A stretch of 64,000 nucleotides of DNA from Robertmurraya korlensis NBRC 107688 (GTDB lineage: Bacteria; Bacillota; Bacilli; Bacillales; Cytobacillaceae), in NCBI RefSeq assembly GCF_001591645.1, contig NZ_BCVH01000021.1, positions 1 to 64,000 on the forward strand, read 5' to 3'. Positions within the stretch are counted from its first letter, which is position 1. Every line of letters begins with the position of its first letter. Made by a program: the position numbers and the translations under genes. This document shows, piece by piece, positions 9,097-16,312 of this stretch. The notes beneath the pieces are model-generated. The model had not been told where the DNA came from. It saw only the letters and a program-made list of their open reading frames with translations, and did no database searches.

Positions 9097-9852
9097 CTAC
9101 TTCCATACAATTACAGCATGTTTTCCAGTACCAGCATCACCAATGTAAACGTTCAAGTCCCCTACTTTTTTCTCAACAGGATCTTCATAATTAATAAAAC
9201 CCTTTAACGCTTTGATTGTTTCTTCTTTAGATAATGGGTTTCCTAAAATAATTGATGCTTCAGCAATAATAGGTAACTCATCTTCTTGTACCGACACAAT
9301 GAACATTTCTCCAGACCCATTATAAGTAAATACACCGTGTTGCTTCGTATCATTTATAAGAGCAAAGCCTTTACCATCGTTACCATTTCTAAGTACAAAG
9401 CCAGGATTGTCTGCTAATGCCTTTTGAACCTCAACATATCCTTTAGGTAGTATCTCTACATTACTTTGATTAATACAAGCAACTGCAGCCAACTTCGCCT
9501 TACTAGGAGTTTCATAACTTACCTTAGAATCTCTATCTACAAAATAACCCCCACCTACACTAAGCATCCCGGGTTTAAAGGCATAGATTCTGTAAGATTC
9601 ACCTTTTTTAAGCGTGCGATAGAATAATTTTATCTCTCCTTCACCCTTAATTTCCTTAATTATATAAAGTTGAGTATCTTTTAACACTGTTAACCTTCCA
9701 ATTTGTCCTTTTTTTAACTCTACACCATTCCACCAAATCTTCTTTACTCCTGCATATTGAGCACAAGGATTGCTTTCAGTAGCGTTGGTTTGCGGAATAT
9801 ATATACTAAACGCAAATAATAAAGATAAAACCGTTAACAATAACTTTTTCAC
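9097..9852 (-). CDS. Secreted protein of unknown function
   Basis: 251 residues beginning with a Sec signal peptide (MKKLLLTVLSLLFAFSIYI, likely cut after TNA at about residue 24). The mature part starts with an SH3-like beta-rich segment (WWNGVELKKGQIGRLTVL, later FKPGMLSVGGGYFVDRDSKV) of a kind I know from Bacillus wall and stalk-domain proteins, and ends with a region of unknown fold. GTG start with GGGAG about 10 bases upstream. It follows the 108-codon gene after only 6 bases, so they are probably cotranscribed. No enzyme motif is visible. Confidence 0.75.
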   Translation of the reverse strand: MKKLLLTVLSLLFAFSIYIPQTNATESNPCAQYAGVKKIWWNGVELKKGQIGRLTVLKDTQLYIIKEIKGEGEIKLFYRTLKKGESYRIYAFKPGMLSVGGGYFVDRDSKVSYETPSKAKLAAVACINQSNVEILPKGYVEVQKALADNPGFVLRNGNDGKGFALINDTKQHGVFTYNGSGEMFIVSVQEDELPIIAEASIILGNPLSKEETIKALKGFINYEDPVEKKVGDLNVYIGDAGTGKHAVIVWK

Positions 9853-9858
9853 TATGTA

Positions 9859-10185
9859 CTAGCTCCCTTCCATAATATAACTATAGTATAATGCTAATGT
9901 CCTATAATGAGAAGGAAGTTTATAACAATGTGAAAAAACTAAGGAAAAATCAATATTATCTGATTCTAAGACTATTACTATCGAACCCCTTTCAGGGTAG
10001 GAGCCATTCCACAAAAACTCGTAACCACTAATTACTTCCTTAGTTAAGTCCAAACGATATTTCCCCTTAGCCTTTATCAAAACGGTACTTAGGTTAGGAG
10101 TTATATAGGTTTCTGAAACACCGTAAACATAACAATATTTTGAGTTATCTAAGATGGGTCTTAAAAAAGAATAAAATGATGGCAT
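9859..10185 (-). CDS. Hypothetical protein
   Basis: 108 residues, unrecognised. The sequence is beta-rich and aromatic with no signal peptide or membrane helix. The ATG at 10185 has no clear ribosome site, so the start is uncertain. It lies 6 bases upstream of the secreted-protein gene, whose ribosome site is inside its 3' end, which supports real expression as a pair. Confidence 0.5.
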   Translation of the reverse strand: MPSFYSFLRPILDNSKYCYVYGVSETYITPNLSTVLIKAKGKYRLDLTKEVISGYEFLWNGSYPERGSIVIVLESDNIDFSLVFSHCYKLPSHYRTLALYYSYIMEGS

Positions 10186-10239
10186 ATATGAAAAGTGTTT
10201 TCTTAATCAATATTTATTCAGTAATACCATTCTGTTTAT

Positions 10240-10282
10240 CTTATTGAACAAAAGTGCCCTATTGTACATTAAGAGCTTCCAT
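10240..10282. repeat. Dispersed repeat, two overlapping copies in opposite directions
   Basis: CTTATTGAACAAAAGTGCC (10240-10258) is the inverse of the family core, and GTGCCCTATTGTACATTAAG (10254-10273) is a plus-oriented copy sharing the GTGCC. Confidence 0.4.
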
Positions 10283-10291
10283 AACAACAAA

Positions 10292-10486
10292 TTATAATTT
10301 TGACCCACACCACGGACAAAAATCAATCGCTATACTTGAAGAACCGCCATCATGAATTATCAAACCATAGTCTTTATCTCTATCATCAAATACGATTATT
10401 TTATCAGGGCAGTCAAATGGATTTTTATGAATATCACATTTGAAATTTGCATGATAAGCCATATCCTCACAACAATGTTTTATCAT
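10292..10486 (-). CDS. Small zinc-ribbon-like protein (CCxxM...CPWCG type)
   Basis: 64 residues from the ATG at 10486. It begins MIKHCCEDM and ends with FCPWCGSKL, so two cysteine pairs could bind zinc; the middle has IIHDGGSSSIAI. I recognise the pattern as a small conserved Bacillus family (DUF6980 type) without known function. The frame is open back to 10534, but family members start next to the KHCC motif, and the upstream part falls in a repeat-like sequence. AAGGA lies 11 bases before this start. Confidence 0.68.
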   Translation of the reverse strand: MIKHCCEDMAYHANFKCDIHKNPFDCPDKIIVFDDRDKDYGLIIHDGGSSSIAIDFCPWCGSKL

Positions 10487-10590
10487 AATAGAATTCATCC
10501 TTTTTATTAAAGCCCCTATTGTTTCCGTAACCATGGCCGATTTGTTTACTCACCTACTAGTCCATCACCATCTCAATCGTCCATATATTT

Positions 10591-10615
10591 ATAAAGCCCC
10601 CTATACTTTAAGTAC
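10591..10615. repeat. Dispersed repeat, diverged copy
   Basis: ATAAAGCCCCCTATACTTTAAG, resembling the copies at 5051 and 8829. A similar sequence at 10506-10535 lies upstream of the small zinc-ribbon gene. Confidence 0.35.
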
Positions 10616-10692
10616 AATGGTTCACAATCTTCTTGGTTTTGAAAAGTTAAGAGGGCTATTAACTATAAAATACTCCGACGAAAAAACTTATT

Positions 10693-11139
10693 TTAGATAA
10701 AATGTTTCTCTATAATTATCTTTGCTCTTTCATCAAGTTGAGAAGGTAAATCATTGATGGAGAAATATCTTAAATCCAAACTCTCACCATCATTCATAGC
10801 TAACTCACCACTTGTTTCTTGTGCTAAGTAGACACAAATTACGTTATAGACTTCATCACCGTTAGGATATTTATAATATAGATTACTTCCAGACAAAATA
10901 TCAATAAACTTAAAACTGTTTCCTTTTAACCCCGTTTCTTCATAAAGTTCACGTTCAGCAGTTTGCTCTAATGTTTCACCCATTTCCATTGCTCCACCTG
11001 GCAAACCCCATTCTTTTGTATCGGAACGGTGTTGAAATAAGATTTCTTTTTTCTCATTCATCACTACAATTGTGGAACCAACCAATATAAATGGTCTGCT
11101 ACCTATAAGTTCTCTTATTTCCTTTATGTATTCAGCCAT
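10693..11139 (-). CDS. NUDIX hydrolase
   Basis: 148 residues. The NUDIX box is complete (GGAMEMGETLEQTAERELYE then ETGL, about residues 47-70) with the metal-binding REXXEE glutamates. It hydrolyses a nucleoside diphosphate linked to another group; the substrate cannot be read from the sequence. The N-terminal VGSTIVVMNEKKEILFQHRS strand pair is typical of MutT/DctP-like bacterial members. The ATG at 11139 is preceded by GGGGG. It stands alone between repeat copies, as is common for recently acquired genes. Confidence 0.88.
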   Translation of the reverse strand: MAEYIKEIRELIGSRPFILVGSTIVVMNEKKEILFQHRSDTKEWGLPGGAMEMGETLEQTAERELYEETGLKGNSFKFIDILSGSNLYYKYPNGDEVYNVICVYLAQETSGELAMNDGESLDLRYFSINDLPSQLDERAKIIIEKHFI

Positions 11140-11194
11140 ATTTCCCCCTATTAAATTTGTGAATACTTTTATATTCTAAATATTGGTGAAAATA

Positions 11195-11234
11195 TCCTTC
11201 CTAAACAAAACTGCTCCTTTTGTAGAATAAGAAA
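11195..11234 (-). repeat. Dispersed accessory-region repeat, copy
   Basis: Minus strand: TTTCTTATTCTAC, AAAAGGAGCAGTTTTG. It directly follows the terminator of the GNAT gene. Confidence 0.65.
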
Positions 11235-11236
11235 GA

Positions 11237-11256
11237 GCAATGCTTTTAGGCATTGC
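11237..11256 (-). terminator. Terminator of the GNAT gene
   Basis: GCAATGCC/GGCATTGC type stem followed by TCTTTC on the minus strand, 30 bases after the stop. Confidence 0.6.
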
Positions 11257-11286
11257 CTCAATTAATTAAAGTGCTATCTTTAAGGA

Positions 11287-11742
11287 TTATTTAGTAATAT
11301 TTAACTCTAAATATTCATCTGCTTCTTTAAATCCGAACTTCTTATAGACAGGTCTTCCCATTTCTGATGCCGCAAGCCATATTTTTGATATACCAGATAG
11401 TTTTACATCTTCAACCAATTTAGAAAGTAAATTTTTTGCTATTCCTTGACCACGATAATTTTCGCTAGTATACATATTTGCAATGTATGCCTTCTTCCCA
11501 TTCTTATTGGTATAGCTAGGCGGGAAATCATAAAAAATTACTGCACCACAAGCTATAGTTTCTTCATTATCTTCTACTAGCCATTGGATAAGCCTGCCCT
11601 CACTTAGTTTATCTCTAAAGAAAACTGATAGTTCCTTATCAATATCAATATTTGGTTCTAAACCCTCATCAACTAATTGTTTTTTTCTTAGTTCAACCAA
11701 TTTATCAATATCGTTCAGGTTTGCTCTACGATAGTTTAACAT
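11287..11742 (-). CDS. GNAT-family N-acetyltransferase
   Basis: 151 residues forming one GNAT domain. The acetyl-CoA pyrophosphate loop is YRGQGIAKNLL (about residues 96-106), preceded by the beta-4 strand KAYIANMYTSENYRG; the C-terminal PVYKKFGFKEADEYLEL is the family ending. It transfers an acetyl group to an unknown amine. The ATG is preceded by AGGAGT. The right copy of the 76-bp direct repeat lies 80 bases upstream. Confidence 0.87.
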   Translation of the reverse strand: MLNYRRANLNDIDKLVELRKKQLVDEGLEPNIDIDKELSVFFRDKLSEGRLIQWLVEDNEETIACGAVIFYDFPPSYTNKNGKKAYIANMYTSENYRGQGIAKNLLSKLVEDVKLSGISKIWLAASEMGRPVYKKFGFKEADEYLELNITK

Positions 11743-11823
11743 CTAATCACTCCTATCAATGTTGCAAAAAAGAGTTGCCTTCGCATCTCTCTGGAATTGT
11801 ATTCTTCATTCTATATTAGAAAT

Positions 11824-11899
11824 CCTTCTTCCATAAAACTGCCCCGTTTGTTCCATAAGGATGTTTACGAGGGCCGATTAGTGTTAATAGAAGTTCTGC
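11824..11899. repeat. 76-bp direct repeat, right copy
   Basis: About 95% identical to 4729-4804 (four mismatches counted by eye), same orientation, and likewise just upstream of a minus-strand gene start. Confidence 0.8.
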
Positions 11900-11945
11900 A
11901 ACTCTTTAAACATTAGAAATTAGCTCCACACCATGTACAGAATGT

Positions 11946-11965
11946 GTGCACAAAAGTGTGCACAG
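11946..11965. other. Perfect inverted repeat TGTGCAC
   Basis: TGTGCAC and GTGCACA separated by six bases. It could be an operator or recombinase arm site; it is followed by repeated TTAATTGA motifs (about 11975-12055). No gene lies within 700 bases to the right. Confidence 0.4.
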
Positions 11966-12256
11966 ACATAACTTTTTTAATTGATTTTAATTGATCTAGA
12001 TTGACTAACAGGATGCTAAAAACCTTGATATACCAGAATTAATTGTTTTTAATTGAACGTATTTTACTCATTTGTTTAATAGATTTTCCTCTGGCAGAGT
12101 AGAGGTTACTTTTCTTCACTAATAACGAATCTGCATTACAAGAAGGCCTTTTTTAAAGAAAGGCCCCTACTAGCTAAACCAGAAATGAATATTAAAATCA
12201 TTTATTATTAATTATCCTTTTAATGTTACGCTTACAGCTACCAAATGTGGTTAAAA

Positions 12257-12321
12257 TATAGGATATTATGGCGTATTAGAATGACCATAATTTCTAAGGT
12301 CGTATTCAATAATCTCCTATA
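12257..12321. other. 65-base imperfect palindrome
   Basis: TATAGGATATTAT (12257-12269) pairs with ATAATCTCCTATA (12309-12321) at 12 of 13 positions, with a second inner stem GACC/GGTC. It lies in a gene-free region between the GNAT gene and the excisionase-like gene. Origin, oriT or RNA roles are all possible. Confidence 0.5.
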
Positions 12322-12474
12322 CCGTACCGCTATTTATGGAAACTAAACGATAAGTCAAATTATCGACTTTCCTAATAGATATTATGTTTATTAGAGACAG
12401 ATTGTAAATTTTGTCCGATAGTCTTTCTAACTACTTTTTTACTCGTTCTCATCCTTCAGTATCCACTCCCTTTG

Positions 12475-12560
12475 CACGTAGCCCTAGAGGTAACGCACCT
12501 AAAGGTAGCGTTACTTTCAAAGCGCAGTGCTTCCGCTGCTCTATGTCTGTGGGTTTTCCC
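12475..12560. other. GC-richer hairpin cluster
   Basis: GTAACGC/GCGTTAC with an 11-base loop (about 12491-12513) is followed by a GCAG/CTGC hairpin and a run of C after GGGTTTT. Base composition is clearly higher in GC than the surroundings. It resembles the folded single-strand origins of rolling-circle elements in general shape, but this is inference only. Confidence 0.35.
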
Positions 12561-12710
12561 CCAATAATATTTGATATTTGTTATTAAAATAAGTGACTTC
12601 CTTTGCCCCTAACTATATTTAAAAAGGCAATACCCTGTCTTTATTTATTAAAAAGTCAAGTATTCCTATCAGTTAGCCCCATTTTAAAGAAATAATTTAT
12701 GGATGAGTTC

Positions 12711-12739
12711 TTGACACCCATAAGTTAGTAATCTAAAAT
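12711..12739 (+). promoter_or_regulatory. Strong sigma-A promoter
   Basis: TTGACA (12711-12716), 17-base spacer, TAAAAT (12734-12739). Transcription should start near 12746 and run into the structured RNA. Confidence 0.75.
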
Positions 12740-12745
12740 GGGAAA

Positions 12746-12935
12746 AGTAATTAGATTATACATATACTAATCTATCTTTTATACCCACAAAAATAATATA
12801 AATCAATGGGTTAAACCCCGCAGATTGGACAAAGGAAGCACCTTGCCAATCCAAGCACTAAGATTGTAATAGATCTTATTTCTTGGGTAGCATTGTGTCT
12901 TCCTTTTGATAACTGCGGGGTTTTTCTTGTTTTAA
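12746..12935 (+). ncRNA. Structured RNA or attenuator upstream of the excisionase-like gene
   Basis: Starts just after the promoter at 12711-12739. A first hairpin AGATTA/TAATCT is followed by a closed domain: CCCCGCAG pairs with CTGCGGGG, inside it AAAGGAAG with CTTCCTTT, CCAAG with CTTGG, and TAAGAT with ATCTTA. The outer stem ends in TTTTTCTTGTTTT, so it works as a terminator. ATTGG/CCAAT offers a competing pairing that would disrupt the AAAGGAAG stem. Either a stable RNA of about 185 nt or a leader controlling the gene 150 bases downstream fits. I do not recognise a known family. Confidence 0.6.
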
Positions 12936-13081
12936 CAAGGAGGGCGTATAAAATTAAGTCGTTTTTGAGAGACAATCAATCTATTTTATACAAAAACTTT
13001 TAAATAACCTCAGGTGGATGAGAATTAACATTGTTGGTGGTCTTTTCGGTCTCATAATCAATTAATTAAGGGGGAAACAGT

Positions 13082-13261
13082 ATGCGATATGAGGACTTAA
13101 AGGATGTACTCAGTGTAAAAGATATTATGAAATATTTAGGAATTAGCAGGACAAAAGCTTATGAGTTGGTTCATTCTGGAGAATTTTATACAGTACAAGT
13201 CGGCACTAGGATACTCATTCCTAAACGCTCTATCCAGAAATGGCTAGAAGGAGAAAAATAA
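13082..13261 (+). CDS. Excisionase-like helix-turn-helix protein
   Basis: 59 residues, MerR/excisionase type DNA-binding domain: LSVKDIMKYLGISRTKAYEL is the helix-turn-helix, and the ending GTRILIPKRSIQKWLEGEK is the usual strand plus last helix of phage and ICE excisionases. GGGGG lies 7 bases before the ATG. It precedes the integrase remnant in the same direction, so it is probably the directionality factor of the same former element. The structured RNA with terminator lies upstream and may limit its transcription. Confidence 0.8.
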   Translation: MRYEDLKDVLSVKDIMKYLGISRTKAYELVHSGEFYTVQVGTRILIPKRSIQKWLEGEK

Positions 13262-13377
13262 AGAATAATTGGCTCCTGAACTCACTCAATCAATGTTTAT
13301 AACATAAAACAGGCAGTCATACTGATAATGGTGATTTGAGTTTAGGTGCCCAGTCATTTTAAGGAGGATGTTGACTA

Positions 13378-14093
13378 TTGACTGGTCGCGTTACTAAAGA
13401 CAAAAAAAAGGTACTTATTATGTAACAATTGAAGTTGGTACAAAAGGAGACCGAAAACGAAGAGTCCTGAAGAATTTCAAAACAAAAAAAGATGCTAAAA
13501 CGGCACTAGACCTTGCTCTAGCAGAACTTCAAAAGGAAATGGACAACAATAAGGTAGTAGAGGATCAGTCCTTAGGTGACTATCTAGACTATTGGCTTAA
13601 ATCGTATGCAAAATCCAATACTTCACCTAACATCTACAAAGGATATGAGCAAATAATCCGTGTTCATTTAAAACCTGACCTTGGACATATCATGTTACAA
13701 GAGTTAAAACCATTACAATTACAGAATTACTATACACAAAAACTAGAAGATGTATCGGCTCAAACGGTCAAACATCATCACCGTGTGTTATCTAAAGCAA
13801 TAAATGATGCATTAGATTGGGAATTTGTGAACAAAAATGTCGTTCTAAAAACCAAGCCACCAAAACCGGAAAAATTTAGACCAACTTTTTATTCAAAAGA
13901 GGAATTTGACCGACTTTTTGAAGCTGCAAAATCGAGTAAAGTATATTCCCCTATGATTTTCACAGCAGGTCATACTGGGGCGCGTTTAGGTGAGTTACGG
14001 GCTTTGACGTGGAAAGATATCGACTTTAATAATCGGCGAATGACCATTACCAAGTCCTCTTATCTAGAAGGTGGCAAAGTGATATGTAAGGTT
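13378..14093 (+). pseudogene. Tyrosine recombinase (integrase), frameshifted and lacking its catalytic C-terminus
   Basis: Starts at TTG 13378 (MTGRVTKDKKK), with AAGGAGG 11 bases upstream. A run of eight A at 13402-13409 breaks the frame; nine would restore it into GTYYVTIEVGTKGDRKRR and the rest. An arm-binding domain (to about residue 55), the core-binding domain (about 60-165) and the first catalytic Arg (GARLGELRALTW) follow. The homology stops after ITKSSYLEGGKV; the frame then runs into the selC tRNA. The Lys/His-x-x-Arg and Tyr nucleophile segments are missing, so it cannot be active. It marks an element inserted at the 3' end of selC, later shortened by a deletion. Confidence 0.85.
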
Positions 14094-14190
14094 TGGCGGG
14101 ACTGCCTGGGAATCGAACCCAGCTATCCTGGCACGCAGGACACAAGCGGTTTTGAAGACCGTGGAGGACACCAGTACCCCAATCAGCCCC
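14094..14190 (-). tRNA. selC: tRNA-Sec (anticodon UCA)
   Basis: 97 bases including an encoded CCA. The acceptor strands GGGGCTG and CAGTCCC pair; the anticodon loop is CTTCAAA (UCA), closed by GGT/ACC; the long variable arm has TCCTG/CAGGA; the T arm is CTGGG-TTCGATT-CCCAG. The extra length, long acceptor/T stack and UCA anticodon mark selenocysteine rather than a suppressor serine tRNA. It implies selA, selB and selD and at least one selenoprotein elsewhere in the genome. The integrase remnant abuts its 3' end. A promoter lies at 14253-14281. Confidence 0.93.
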
Positions 14191-14252
14191 GTAGGAAGAA
14201 CCGTGTTGATCATTTGTGACCCTAAAGGGTTACGTTTTACGACACGGTTTCT

Positions 14253-14281
14253 ATTATGTAGTATTTGGCTTTATTTTTCAA
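14253..14281 (-). promoter_or_regulatory. Promoter of selC
   Basis: Minus strand TTGAAA (14276-14281), 17-base spacer, CATAAT (14253-14258). Start would be near 14246, giving a 5' leader of about 55 bases with an inverted repeat (14217-14234) that RNase P must remove. Confidence 0.6.
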
Positions 14282-14311
14282 GTAAAAATGTCTAATTATA
14301 TCGATCACAAT

Positions 14312-15118
14312 CTACTTTTCTAATAGTCCGAGTTCAAAAGCAAGTTGATCATGAATTTGCTCCCAGTCTGCATTCGTGTTGTTGATAATCATTGATTTTA
14401 CTCGTGCATTACTGAGGAACTCCTTCTCATACTGTTTCCTCTCATTTAAGAAATGCAGCACTCCACTTTCCCCTGACAGCCCTCTCTCTTTCCCATACTC
14501 CTGGCCTGTATAATACCAGGTTACAAATTCAAACCATTCAATAGGACGTTCTTGTCTGATTTTCTTTAGGTTGTCTGAAAGGTTTTCCTGTTCAAAATAA
14601 ACAACGACCGGATCTAACTCTGAAATGATTTCTGTCACATTATTAAGAAAATGAAAGATCACTTCTTTGCTGCAATTATGCTTTGCAAGCAGGAAGGTAA
14701 ATGGGTTTTGTAAATAACAGCATTCAAGTATGTAACTATGACCTTCTACTTTTGCTTTTTGAACAAACTCTCTCCATCTATCTAAGGCTACTATTAAGTA
14801 GTCTTCAACAGCAAGCTCGTATACATCAAACTGTCTTAAACGTTCAAATAACTCTTTGTCCTCTTCATACATACCTGCATATGAGATAAAATACCTCTCC
14901 CCTTTTGGGATTGCCAACTTACGAATTAACGGAAAATCCTTCTCAACTTCATCTATTTGATCTTCTGTTAAACAAGCAACCGACTCATAGTCAGCAGGAT
15001 GCTCCGCGTCCCCCTCTAAAAATAGTTTTGCTTTGTCTCCTAATCTACTTTTTAACCATTTGGCACTGGTCGTCTTTCCTGAACCAGGGACTCCTTCGAA
15101 TATGTATAATCTTGTCAT
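14312..15118 (-). CDS. P-loop kinase-like protein of unknown substrate
   Basis: 268 residues. The N-terminal Walker A is FEGVPGSGKTTSAKWL (about residues 6-21). Later stretches (ILECCYLQNPFTFLL, VVVYFEQEN) follow the strand order of small-molecule and nucleotide kinases, but the lid motif is not clear, so the substrate is unknown. I start it at the ATG ending at 15118, with GAGGAG 6 bases upstream; 12 extra codons upstream are open but lack a ribosome site. Single gene upstream of selC on the same strand. Confidence 0.75.
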   Translation of the reverse strand: MTRLYIFEGVPGSGKTTSAKWLKSRLGDKAKLFLEGDAEHPADYESVACLTEDQIDEVEKDFPLIRKLAIPKGERYFISYAGMYEEDKELFERLRQFDVYELAVEDYLIVALDRWREFVQKAKVEGHSYILECCYLQNPFTFLLAKHNCSKEVIFHFLNNVTEIISELDPVVVYFEQENLSDNLKKIRQERPIEWFEFVTWYYTGQEYGKERGLSGESGVLHFLNERKQYEKEFLSNARVKSMIINNTNADWEQIHDQLAFELGLLEK

Positions 15119-15224
15119 AATGTTCTCCTCTCCCCACTTTTTAACCGCTTTCAAAACGTTCGTCTTGTCTCCCTACTAGAATATTGGCTATAATAATAGT
15201 ATTAATACGTTTGTAGGTGAGTAC

Positions 15225-15653
15225 ATGGAGTTAAGTGGATGGTTTTCTGTGTTTATTATTTTTTGGGTAGTCTTATTAATCGGTTCGTTTGCAATCGGTG
15301 GATTTTTTATGTTTCGTAAATTTTTAAAGAGAATGCCTCTTGAAGATGGGAAATCCGTCCTTGATTGGGAAGAACACTTTGTCAATGAAACACGTCATCT
15401 ATGGCAACAGCCTGAGAAGGATCTTCTTGAAGACCTCGTGAGCCCTGTTCCAGAACTTTTTCGAGATGTGGCTCGTCAAAAAATTGCTGGCAAGATTGGT
15501 GAGCTTGCCGTAGAGGAAAAACGTCCTTCGATTACCGAAGAACTCGTGATTCGAGGTTATATTTTAGCCACGCCAAAACGCGACCATAAATTTTTGAAAA
15601 GGAAGCTTGCTGAAAACAAAATAGATATGACCCCATATCAGCATTTATTTTAA
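15225..15653 (+). CDS. yneK: YneK-like membrane-anchored protein (DUF2621)
   Basis: 142 residues: one N-terminal membrane helix (about 6-29, FSVFIIFWVVLLIGSFAIGG) and a basic, helical cytoplasmic part. It matches B. subtilis YneK in size, character and position, next to ccdC-yneI-ccdA but in the opposite direction. GTGAG lies ahead of the ATG, and a terminator follows directly. Function unknown. Confidence 0.88.
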   Translation: MELSGWFSVFIIFWVVLLIGSFAIGGFFMFRKFLKRMPLEDGKSVLDWEEHFVNETRHLWQQPEKDLLEDLVSPVPELFRDVARQKIAGKIGELAVEEKRPSITEELVIRGYILATPKRDHKFLKRKLAENKIDMTPYQHLF

Positions 15654-15683
15654 GGACTGCTTATTACTTAAGCAGTTTTTTTA
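15654..15683 (+). terminator. Terminator of yneK
   Basis: ACTGCTT/AAGCAGT followed by seven T. It is convergent with the yneJ stop at 15706. Confidence 0.75.
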
Positions 15684-15705
15684 TTTTATAAAAACGCCAA
15701 AACAA

Positions 15706-16188
15706 CTATGATTTGACGTTTGTTAGTTTTGCCTGAAATCTTCTAAATTGAAGAAACATCGCAATTCTCCACGGGACAATCATGGAAAAGGCTAAAATAA
15801 AGAACATTCCGCTTAGCTCACCAAAGTCAATGGTAGTGCTTAAAACTAGTTTTAAGATGATGCGTATGACTAGCAGACCGAATAAAATAAAGACAAATGC
15901 ACGGGACCGCTTCAAGTAGATTTCATTATTACGGATCTCAAAATTCGAGGTTTTGATTAATAATAATGAGAATACGAGCCCTACGGCCATGGCTTCTAAG
16001 AACTCTAGAAGCGTTACACGAAACATCGGTTCTATAAACATCAGTGCACCTGTACTCATAAACACAGGTGGTAGAATAATTTTCCTTGCTGTTGCAGGTT
16101 TTTTCGCTGCCTTCATACGGACGAACATGGCCAATATCGCCATTCCAATCGCCCCTATGGAGGAAGCAACAACAACCGTGTTGTTCAT
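15706..16188 (-). CDS. yneJ: CcdC-family membrane protein
   Basis: 160 residues with four to five hydrophobic segments (about 4-23, 43-60, 66-82, 98-117, 127-146), matching the CcdC (YneJ) family placed after ccdA and yneI in bacilli. The family name comes from the cytochrome c operon; a direct role in cytochrome c maturation is not proven. GGGATGA precedes the ATG. Confidence 0.88.
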   Translation of the reverse strand: MNNTVVVASSIGAIGMAILAMFVRMKAAKKPATARKIILPPVFMSTGALMFIEPMFRVTLLEFLEAMAVGLVFSLLLIKTSNFEIRNNEIYLKRSRAFVFILFGLLVIRIILKLVLSTTIDFGELSGMFFILAFSMIVPWRIAMFLQFRRFQAKLTNVKS

Positions 16189-16312
16189 ATACTTTCATCC
16201 CAATCTAAAAAATATATTTTCCCTATTATTATAGCGGATACACTTCCAACATAATAATATTATTTTAAATAAAGAATGCTGACTATCAACGACTAGTCAG
16301 CATCTATTATAT

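Noticed and set aside
14094-14190. Reading the tRNA as a serine or suppressor tRNA
   Set aside because: The UCA anticodon with long acceptor/T stack and the GGTCTTCAAAACC anticodon arm is the selenocysteine pattern; a serine tRNA with UCA is not expected in this group.
13539-14219. Apparent intact 226-codon integrase gene
   Set aside because: Its ATG is internal; the true N-terminus is in another frame, and the last 40 codons translate the selC tRNA gene.
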